Below, one piece after another: positions 12,462-22,000 of a stretch of DNA of 64,000 bases. A program made the translations under genes and the position numbers. Position 1 is the first letter of the stretch, and every line of letters starts with the position of its first letter. Source of the DNA: Tomocerus qinae (taxonomy: Eukaryota; Arthropoda; Collembola; Entomobryomorpha; Tomoceridae); contig CM034547.1 in assembly GCA_020055645.1 (NCBI GenBank), forward strand, positions 62,593,884 to 62,657,883. The letters are read 5' to 3'. The notes below the pieces were generated by a model, which saw only the letters and a program-made list of their open reading frames with translations, was not told where the DNA came from and did not search any database.

Positions 12462-15400
12462 CTTCTTTTCTAAAAAGTAGTTTTAAAAAGGTAATTACAA
12501 TGGGGGAAAGTAGTGAAAGTAGTTTTACCGAAAGTTGAGTGCACTTTTTGTTTTTAAGCCTCGCGTGATTGCATGGTTAGGATATATCTGCATAGGCTCT
12601 TACCATACCTCCTATTTCCAGCCGTTTCACATCTAAATGCAATGCGTAGCATTGTGTTGCACAATTTTCTCATGGAAAATTTAGCTTTTTGTCTGGAATT
12701 TAATGACTATATGCTTAGCGTAAAGTGTAAATGCGTATAGCTGGTACTAGGGTACATATCTACTGCATCCTGCATCTGTAGCTGTAAAAGGAAATGAAAG
12801 ACTGAAATATTTAAGTACACTATTTTTATGCTTTGAGATGTAGTCTGTTGTGTGTAGGTATGCAGGACAAACTATCTGCCGATGAAAAGACAGAAATTAC
12901 CACTGTATAAAATGTCATATAGCAGTGCTTACAAAAATATTACATTCTTTCATGTTTCATATCCACGTTTTGTGAATAGTGAGTCCTATAATGTGTTTTA
13001 TATGCGGACAGCTCCTTCCTTTTATGTATTTTTATTGCTTGGTGACAAAGACGTATGTTTTCCTTGGCGCCACTATTCTGAAAGAATGCAGGCTTGAAGT
13101 GGGAACGAAATATCGGTGGAAATGTTTTAAAAATTAAATTAAACAGTTTCGGAAGCTAGGGAAAGTAACTAATGTTTCTGTCATTTCCGAAGCACCCGAG
13201 TTAAACTTCTCCAGCACAGTTCGCTCAGTCAAAACAGTTCAAGTATTTAATTCTTTTATCACAGTTATACTTATCATTTGAAAAATTATAACGATATGAT
13301 GTAAAAATACAGTTTTTCCTAGTATGTCCTCTAAATCGTAAGTGTTACGTATGGCACAAATAAATATAGGTCTTATAACATACCTAGGTGTTTTGGCCCA
13401 CAGTATAGTCCCGTGATTTCTGTGTTTGTAATATAAGTATGACATAATAAGCTATTTGTTGACTGAAAATGTCATGTCGCATTTGATTGTGCTCATAGAG
13501 TTTAAGTGACTGTTTTGTTTATATGAAGGATTGCACATTTGTTGGTGTGGAGAGAGAACGGAGATGTCTATAGTTATAAATAGGAGCTCCGTTGCGGGTG
13601 TAGTGCAGAAATATATAAAAGCTTGCTGTCATTTCGGAAACTCATTGTCATGCAAGATAAAATGGGCTGGGAGAGAGATTTCGAAAGTAAGTGTGTAGCA
13701 GTAGTGGTAGCGTGTGCTGGAGTTGTAGTAGTCTGTCGAGTTCTATATGTGGTTATAGATAGATATTTCCGGGACCGAAGGCCATGTTGACATTTTAGAG
13801 ATTGCTGTCACCACGGATGAAAGTTGGATGCTAGATGGATTCTGCTGGTTGTTAGTGTCTGTCTGACGTAGCACAGTAAAGTGAGTCTGAAGCTTTGTAC
13901 ATGTACATTAGTATGTAGCGTATGTGCTAAGTACCAATATACATTCTGGATATTTGTTTTTGCTCAACTCACGATCAGGATGAGTGCCCAGAGTTTCGGA
14001 TTCGAGAGTCCATTCCATTTCTCTATTGTGTCAAAAAGCTTTCTCCATTAGAATAGAATGTGTAGATCTGTTTGCGAATTTTGATTCGATCTAGTTGGGT
14101 TGAGCTGCATTTGCTCGTTGACTCTGTTGTTCTGAGAGAGTGCATGCTCTATGGACATACTGAACTCAGGAGTGTTGGTTTAACTCAGCTAGTAGTATAC
14201 ATATGCATTTATACAAAAGTCGAGAGCTAATGGAAAGTTTGTGTGAGAAGGTAACTATCCTTTTTACATACGACAAATACGAAGGTACTACTTAACTAGT
14301 AAACGTTCTTACAATGGGTCGCAGAAAGCTGTCTGTGTATCTGTAGGACAATTGTGAGGATGGATGTGCCTCGTCCCTTTGAGCATTGGAAATGGAATTT
14401 CATTCCTGTTGTCACAGTCCTAGTCCTCCTCATGGGTTTTACGGCTGTCACTCTCACTACTACCCTACCCTACTACTGCGACACAGTTTATTTCAAGATA
14501 TACACATTTTGTTGAAAAGCAGAAAAATACACGGATTTACCCGTATGCATGGTGTACCTTCTGGCATGCTGTCCTTGTATCGCTACTATTACTCTCAGTA
14601 TGGTTCAAGAGGGACATGCACAATATTTATGCATAAGATCTAGTAGTAGTTATGTAGTGGGTTGTGTTGTTTTGCGGATGGGCGGACACTACGGTTAACT
14701 GGCCTGTTCTGCTACTACGACACGCTTTAGATTTTGTAAAAGGCAGTAGTGATAGACCTGTAGTGTTGGCTGATAGTGTATTGTGAGTTGAACTGGAATA
14801 AACTCATATATTTTGTAGTTTGTGCATACCTATGTATTTGTAGTACCTGTACAAAAGTTTTACGTAGGTGTAGGATTGTCTATGAAGAGGGCTTTAGCTT
14901 TGGGATATATTATATGAATAGTATTAGCAGAGGTTGATAGTATTATTAACGTAGTAAAGATAGCATGTGTGGAAAGTGGTGGAGTTTAGTGGAGAGAGAT
15001 AGAGGAAGAGAAAGGAGTGAGACTACAATGCAAAAGTACTTGTACCCATCCATAGTTTGAGTTTTGTGTGTGAGCGTGGAATTGGATGACGTTGGAAATT
15101 GGATTTAAGGTTTGAGAGCCTCGTTTCTTCTCTTCTACTGACGGTTGTAATATATGTCAGCACTTGACGCTTTGGGGCTCACTTTATTGCTTCAAGTCAT
15201 ACAATAGTCCACGCAAGTTTTGACATATAAATCTCCCACTTTGTTCAGATTTATAGGGTCATGTTGATAGACTTGACGATCACATCCATCTCACAGACTC
15301 ACTCTTGAGTGACTAGCTATGACTCTGTATTATATCTCTACTACTCACTTAACCATTGGCCGTCCTAACTCCCTCAAACTGAAATTCAGATAGCATATCA

Positions 15401-16943
15401 CGTTCATCCTGTTTTAACTGTAGAGGTATCTAGTGCCTATAGGTACGTACTCTTCAATTTTTTGATTTTATGAGAGGACCTTCTCTTCCTGAGCGGATTC
15501 CATTTAGTACTTAAGTAGGCAACTCGTAGAACTTCAAATTTCATGACTTTATAAATTGTCCTTTGGCTACTTACATTTCTAATACAAATGTTAATGTCAC
15601 ATTGTAATAAATGCATATAGGTGCATTCTTCTTATCTTGTGCATTGTTATAATGCATGCAGAACTAAGAGAAAGTTGATATTCCCAGAAGGAGGTCTCTG
15701 TGCTACGATTTCTCTGATTTCGTGTGCTTGAGGTAGATTTTGGTAGTTGCAGCGGTTTCCGCGTGTCAAAAGTTGCAGTATGAGTGTGACTGCTAACTAT
15801 AAGTTTGAAGACGAAACCAAACTCTTACTAAAGAGTTATGTACCACAAGGAGTGAGAGAGGGAGAGCCATTAAAACCAACTTTACATCTGAATTAGGTAA
15901 GAGTTATTTCTCGCTTGACATGGAATGAATGACTGGCTGGTGAGAAAGGAATTATGCCGTGATGAAACGAAACGACAAGCAACCATAGAACGACCAGTTT
16001 TTGGTTTTTATGAGTTCCAACTCTTCCATCGTACTACCTTGACATAAAACCACCAGCAAAACTTAACGTCACATTTGAACCGCCCTCCTTGGCGTTCCTC
16101 TCTGTCTCTGTCATGACTCTGATGAGCATAGTGCAGGCCACGCAATTGGTAAAATGGCACCAAATTTATTAGCATAAACCGTATGTGGACGTGAACTCTG
16201 CTTTCTCCATGTACTTTCTCCCTGCCAAAAGCGACTAATAATGTAATCCTTTTTCGTACTCCAGTACGACGTTGTGTAAAACTTCCATATATTTAACATA
16301 GCAGCATTAGTAGTACCTTTCAATACAGTTGCATAATATGCTGTTTATATGGCCAGATAAGATAAATAGGTGTTAAAACATAATTATACACACTTTAGCA
16401 CTTATTGCATGTGAAACGTTTCAAATGTCAGCCACGTAGTATAAGTTGTTATGGGCCTGTTTATTGCTTTTCAAAAGTACTATGGTTTCTTTTCTGGACA
16501 AACGGTTGATAACTATTTCGAAAATCACTTGAACTATAAAGATACACAAGCCGCCCCAATATCCGCTTACTAGATGATTTTGGGGATACTTAAGTTGGTG
16601 TACTAAAGCTAAAGTACTAACGACGCACAATCAAACGATTAGTTAAAAATGTATAGTCCACTTTTGTTTTGGTGTATGGTACAGTCATTTTAAAAGTTTT
16701 AACAAAGAACAAAGTCCATCCTTCTTTTTAGGATATTGTACTCGTAGCTTTTAGTTGGCGAGATATTTGCTTGCTGTGCAAATGTGCTATAACGACTACC
16801 GAGCCTTATTTTTATAGCATAAAGAGCATATTCAGATGTTGTGCAAAGGACGAAATCCACATTTTTGTGTAATATTCGGCCCTATCTTAAAATAGGGACT
16901 GCAAAGGAATATAAAGTTGAAATTTTGCTGAGGTGTAGATTTA

Positions 16944-17047
16944 ATTCCCTATTTTCAAAACATGCAAGAACCAGAGTGCTGCACCCTCCCAAACGAGAGA
17001 TATTAATTATTTTGTAGGCACGGTTTTTGCATGCAATTAATAGGGAA
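16944..17047. repeat. Imperfect inverted repeat, ~28-nt arms
   Basis: The arm at 16944-16972 pairs with 17022-17047: ttccctatt with aatagggaa (9 bp), catgcaa with ttgcatg (7 bp), and aacc with ggtt, separated by unpaired bases. The loop is about 50 nt. It is the most upstream of the six larger inverted repeats in the island. Confidence 0.55.
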
Positions 17048-17176
17048 ATAAAAATTTCTTAAAGAATTCGGTATAAAAACGATATACTGCAAACTCCAAA
17101 AGATGTGAAATTCGGGGACATAATTGATTATATATTGGAGCACAACATATGCAAAATCCAGCGTGCTGCACTTCCT
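16959..17176 (+). repeat. Diverged direct repeat, two copies of ~32 bp
   Basis: Copy one (16959-16990) and copy two (17144-17176) are spaced 185 bp apart. Both contain an aacat start, a gcaa block, a cca and the shared core gtgctgcac followed by a pyrimidine-rich end. Roughly four fifths of positions agree, with one 2-base gap. This suggests an old tandem duplication or a modular element within the palindrome-rich island. Confidence 0.5.
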
Positions 17177-17620
17177 ACTTTCGACGTTTCAGCAACCGGA
17201 AGAACGTTTTTCGATTTTTATGCTACTTTCTTTGCTACCATAGAGTATGACGTCATATCTGATAAGGTTCTCTATGATGGTAACTATGGACATCTAATAT
17301 GCAACAATCCTTTCTCGGCTGTTTGTGTCAACATTATTGATGTCATCAAAATTGCACTTTTTAACCAGCGGAGTCTACTTTATGCCTACGCCGCTTGTCT
17401 GTCTGTCTAATTTTGAATGCTTATAATAATCAAGTGTGTAAAATCGGCATTTTGTAAATTGTTTTTGAATAGTTCTATGATAAATTGGAATTGTCAAAAC
17501 AGTGTCTGGTTTTTGATTGTAAAACATTTACACATCATTTTCTCAGCACTTTGAGGTTTGCAACCAAAAATAGTTTTCAGAGTCGGAAGCTCGCAGCAAA
17601 ATTCTGAAAATACGATTATA

Positions 17621-17752
17621 CGAAAATACGAATTCATAATATTTTGACAAAAATGCAAAACCCGCATCTATTCATTGTTATCTTTTTCCTTTTTCAGTCT
17701 TCTTTCTTTCTTTCGAATCGAACGAAATCGAATCACAAAAATTCGTTTTTCG
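17621..17752. repeat. Inverted repeat, 13-14-nt arms
   Basis: cgaaaatacgaatt (17621-17634) pairs with aattcgtttttcg (17740-17752), with one base unpaired. The loop is about 105 nt. The arm sequence is AT-rich and low in complexity, and the loop contains related words (tcgaatcgaacgaaatcgaa), so this is the weakest of the island's inverted repeats. Confidence 0.4.
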
Positions 17753-17855
17753 TAAATGGGGGTTTTGATAAAGGCTTTTACAGCCCTGTGTAAAATGTGT
17801 ACCAAGTGCCAAGGTAGGTAAAATTTTAGATTGAAGAGGACAACGACAAGGGTTG

Positions 17856-17958
17856 AGGCAATTTCATGCTCAAGAAACAGGAAACTGCAGGGGACAAAGG
17901 GGAATATCCCCTCAATCGTGGTTGCAAAAAAATCGGTTCTTCAAGCATGAAATTGCCT
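17856..17958. repeat. Hairpin with 15-bp perfect stem and inner apex stem
   Basis: aggcaatttcatgct (17856-17870) is the exact reverse complement of 17944-17958. After a small asymmetry the pairing resumes with aagaa against ttctt. Near the middle a second stem, aggggaatatcccct (17898-17912), closes a 3-nt loop, so the whole can fold into a long rod about 103 nt long. The size and rod-like shape resemble microRNA or hairpin-RNA precursors. Confidence 0.7.
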
Positions 17959-18120
17959 TGTGTCACATCACTTATGTTCTTGCCACAAATGGGGATGTTG
18001 CTAGGTGACCAGCAAAAATTATGATAGAGGGTATATATGAATCGAGATACTTTTTTAGAAATTCCCTGAGACCACTAGTCCTACAGTAAATTAAAAATTC
18101 TTTTTTAAAACCTATTCTAC

Positions 18121-18254
18121 AGTTATAAGGAATATTTCACATTATTTTCTTCGACATCGTTCGAAAATATCATCGGTTGAAATAAAATGTTTGTGTACTT
18201 TGGGTATTTATAACCTCAAATGAGAGACAAAAATGTGAAATTTTCCTTATAACT
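18121..18254. repeat. Inverted repeat, 22 of 23 bp paired
   Basis: The arms 18121-18143 and 18232-18254 are reverse complements with a single mismatch. Each outer end reads agttataaggaa and each inner end atttcacatt when written in the same sense. The loop is 88 nt, with only weak further pairing. A match of this length at this distance is far beyond random expectation. Confidence 0.75.
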
Positions 18255-18301
18255 ACTATCACCATTTTTAGCGGTTAACAAAGAGCTAAGACGCCTCCAT
18301 T

Positions 18302-18504
18302 ACCAGGTGAAGGCATAGAGGGATATTCCCTGATTTTGCACCCGATTGGAATTCTACATATGATGTCACACAGATGTAAGCACCTAAGATCAAGTAACAA
18401 TGATTATTTGGTTGAGTGGGGTGCCTACTTCCCTGTGGTAGTAAGTGGAATACGAATTGGGTGCAAAAGTCAGGAAAACGCCTCCTATGTCTTCACCTTG
18501 TGGT
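18302..18504. repeat. Long imperfect hairpin, ~80-nt arms
   Basis: The arm at 18302-18384 pairs with 18420-18504. In outside-to-inside order, paired blocks include ggtgaag with cttcacc, cata with tatg, cctga with tcagg, ttttgcaccc with gggtgcaaaa, attc with gaat, and gcacc with ggtgc. I judge identity at roughly 75-80 percent with several small gaps. The loop is only about 35 nt. This is the longest fold-back in the window. Its mismatched arms suggest either an old inverted duplication or a structure maintained as RNA. Confidence 0.7.
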
Positions 18505-18609
18505 GGTGTTGATGTAAAATGCGTTACTAGAACAACAAAATCGACGCATCTTGGTAATGTATGTTAGGTAAGGCCTTGGGTAATGCCAATTAACTACTTA
18601 ATTTCAGCA

Positions 18610-18745
18610 TCTTTCTGCAGCCAGTTTGAGGTGTGGGTGGATTCAGTTTGCTTTTAGCTGAGAAAATGTCCGTGGTCACGGATACAGCCGCTGATTCCCC
18701 ATGGGCCTGCACTTAGTTTTCCTGTTCAAACTGGCTGCAGAAAGA
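18610..18745. repeat. Inverted repeat, 20-bp perfect arms
   Basis: tctttctgcagccagtttga (18610-18629) is the exact reverse complement of 18726-18745. The 96-nt loop contains a smaller 6-bp stem, tccgtg / cacgga (18669-18682), with a 2-base gap between its arms. This is the strongest perfect inverted repeat found and the most downstream of the six. Confidence 0.85.
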
Positions 18746-19059
18746 GAGAAAAACATCCTATTGACTTCACCTAAAGGGGGAGGGACTGTCATAGTTACGT
18801 TCGAAACACATTGGTATAGTATGTGTACACCAAGCAAGTTCGTCCCTTGTCGTTACCCATTTCTAAAATAAAAAATCGTGTTGCTATAGCCCAGAATTTT
18901 GAAAATATGACGTCACTATTGAAATATCTGGGGCCGAGTACCCCTGATCTAATTTATATTCAAATTTTATGGCTGTGGGGCCGGGGTCACCGCGGAAATC
19001 AGATTTGGTTCTTTTCTTTTAATAAATACTTATTTATAGAAAAGTATGCTCTCTTGTAG

Positions 19060-22000
19060 ACTTGAAACCAATGAGAAAAAGGGACATTGGAAAGTTATAG
19101 TGGATATAAATATAGGTGGAATAAATTGAAGTTAGAATTTGCTGGTTTTGTTTAGCCAAGAGAGTTGGATATATAGTTGAGATTCATTCAATTCCATTTG
19201 GTACCCTTAGCCTTCGATGGAGAGTCTCGTAAGTAAGGGATAGGTTAGAGTTAGTCTTGAGTTCAGTGCAAGATGAATCTCATCTTCGTTTTTCCCTAGA
19301 CCCATTACAGTGAGCTCGGAGAAAAGTAGGTATTACTAAAGGACATCAAGGGAAATAGATAACATCCATCTCGAGAGCCAGACCGAGCCAGGCAAAGCAC
19401 AGTGCAAGTGAACTGAAGTGAACTGCATGCTACATACGACGAAGTAGTAGGCTGCCTACTTTCATCGTACAGAACTGAGACGGAACTGGGAGACATGGAA
19501 GTATATTCATTCATAGCAGTAAGTACTTGGTTGTCCTCTTGGAGGAACGAAAAGTAGCCAGCGTGTGTCGAGCGTCTGTGATTTCAACAAATAATCTTAC
19601 AGCACGCACATCAAAGTCCCGGCTTAGCCGTTTGCTAAAATAATGCTGAGATATATATTTACTTACTTCATGTGTATGTAAGTAAGTATCGAAGAAAAAT
19701 ATTGCATCATTTTTGGCTGAACTTATCGCTGACTTTGCGTAATTATGTCATAAATTTTTCATTAAACTGCATTGCGGATCTATTACAACTCTGTAAAAGT
19801 TGAGCGGATGGTCCGGTCCGACGTCCATTCCATACGACTCAGACTCTCCTCTTCCTCCCGTCCTAGTCTGTTTACCTTTGATGCTACATACTGTGTACAT
19901 ACTTTCAGTTGAGAAAGACTCCTTCGCAACTAACTACTGTAAATGATGGTTATGTCCTCGACAGTTTCGATGTACAATGTACAAACTCAGGAATTCCCTG
20001 CAATGGTTAATGGTAAAAGCTAGCTGCTACTGTAGTAATGATTACTTACTCTAAAATGTTGTTTTTCGCTCCATTAATTTCATTTATGTGTATCGAGTAG
20101 TGTTTCCCAACGAAATTGATACAACATTCGGACGAAACTTAATTTAAAGGAGGCTAATGCGATTTCTTCGAGGATAACATTTAGTTCGCTCTGTACTGCT
20201 GTGGTAATAAAGGCAACTACCTATTCTAGGTACTCTTTGTATCATTTACCTTCTAAATTAATGTTGATAAAGTAAATTGTGTAGTTAGTCAGCATTAGTA
20301 TTTACTAAACACTAAAGTCACAAAGGATATCATTACGTATACTTTATACCAACACCGCACCGAGTCCAAGGTGAAATTATCTATTGTAGTATTTGCAACG
20401 ACATACTACTTATGTACTGTAAATACAGTAAAACTTGGTGGATTAGTGTTAAGAAATAAGTCTAGTATTGGTGAAAGGACTGTAGTCACTCCGCTATGTA
20501 AACAAACAAAATAGTTGTTTTACTCAGTACCTTTCTGTATATTCTAAATAAGTGAATACACAGACATTATACGTTTTTTGTTGAGCTCTTTTGTTACTTA
20601 CAACGACATGAAATAGAAAGCTGGGGACCGTCTCAAATTTCTTTGTGTCTTCGCTTAGCATGTGAATTTCCGTTATTCAGGGAATGAACGTATTGGAGAA
20701 ACATGCATACGTATTCGAATCATTAATTTTAGGTTTAGTCCTCCTGTCTCCGTGGAATTTCTCATTTTGAGCAAAAGGAATTATATAACTAAGTCCCCAA
20801 TGTCTTTCCCTGTCTCTTCTTGTCTTCTCTGGTTTCCTCTGCCCTTCTTTTAGAAAAGATAAGAAGACAAAGATACTTACAGACTACTTACATGCATGTA
20901 CTACTTACATTCGTCTCCCAGTACATAAATACCTGCTGTATAGACTCAACGCCTGACTAGGCCATTTCTTATGCAAAGAGAATCCACTTGCTCGACATAA
21001 CTTTAGACTCTAAATGCATTGCATTATATGCGAATTAGAGTCTATATTAGCATGTCGGGAGAAGGATTCCGTTGCTATTATCATTATGCCCTAACTACGG
21101 AGCACTGTAGAGATAAGGCCTATTTTGTAGCATTAGTTAAGTTCAACTTTGGATCACTCTTTCACTTTATAAATAGTTCAGTTCACTCAACTCGAACATA
21201 ACATGCAGTTTCCGTTGGCGCTTTCAATAGGTGAATCTTCTCTAACAGCTTTGCTTTATATACTCATAATAACAAGATGCTAGTTAGCCATAGCCGCCTT
21301 TTGTTCATGTGTATTAGTTGGCCACGTTGACATGTAATAGAGGTATAGGGACATATTATGCTTTTTGCCTTTTCTTGCATAAACTCGACAGAAAGGTGAT
21401 GCTTTATCGTCCTATGGAAATGCAGTGTTTGCTTTGTGTTAATCTATATGCATGCATCCTCACGAATTCCTCGCTTTCTGTTTTACCAAAGCGCTCCAAT
21501 TTTTCTTTGATTAAGACGTAGGATTATGCGATTCTATGTTTGATGGAGAATTTAAAGAACTCTGTGTGAATTGAGGAAAAGGAGCAGCGTAGCGTAATAT
21601 GCATTTCCCTTAGTGCAAAGTGCAAACCTTGTAAAACATTCTGACTGAATTGCGTGTGTGTACTTTGCTTAGTGTAATGGATGAAGAAGCGTCAAAGCCC
21701 CTTTTACATATTTCCTTGCATTGAGAATTCGTAGAATATAGTATATAGGTATTTGAAAGTAAGCATGTATGGTAGTGTGTTTCATAGCAGAAATGCAAGT
21801 TATTCAGAAAAGAAAGTGTGAATCCCGACTGTGAGAAACATTCCTGCTGTAATCAAGAGAAACATTTTTATCAGACTCCATTAGGCAGTATTTTCCTTAG
21901 TAGTAACGACTCGAGTCACAGTGCATTTTGTGGAATCTATCTTTAGATAGAGAATAAGGGAAGATACAAGCACAATAAAAGAGCGAGCTGTGCGAGTTGA

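Larger units (their letters stand above)
5000..16640. other. Non-coding, cryptically repetitive sequence
   Basis: Nothing gene-like was found in this 11.6-kb stretch. The longest open frames (11042-11401 on - and 11276-11650 on +) partly overlap on opposite strands and show no known domain. The DNA is a patchwork of G+T-rich and A+C-rich blocks with recurring short words. A pentamer run (AGTTC, about four units) lies at 10921-10939 and a bulged hairpin at 12387-12461. Probably intron of the downstream Ig gene. Confidence 0.5.
16640..19060. other. Palindrome-rich island with six inverted repeats
   Basis: This 2.4-kb block differs in texture from its surroundings: it largely lacks the GTAG/AAGTC background words and is crowded with imperfect inverted repeats. 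The main ones are at 16944-17047, 17621-17752, 17856-17958, 18121-18254, 18302-18504 and 18610-18745, each listed separately. Small extra stems occur at 16764-16783 (atttgc/gcaaat), 16785-16819 (tgctata/tatagca) and 16880-16897 (ccctatcttaaaataggg). A diverged direct repeat links 16959-16990 with 17144-17176. No protein domain was found; the longest + frame (17105-17410) begins at GTG, not ATG. I saw no clear terminal inverted repeats or target-site duplication at the edges, which are only approximate. It may be a hairpin-RNA locus or an old non-autonomous mobile element. Confidence 0.55.

Noticed and set aside
12882-13097. ATG-initiated 71-codon frame rich in aromatic residues
   Set aside because: No recognisable domain, no supporting splice signals, and short enough for chance.
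17105-17410. 101-codon open frame inside the palindrome-rich island
   Set aside because: It begins at GTG, which is not a normal start in animal nuclear genes, and matches no family I know.
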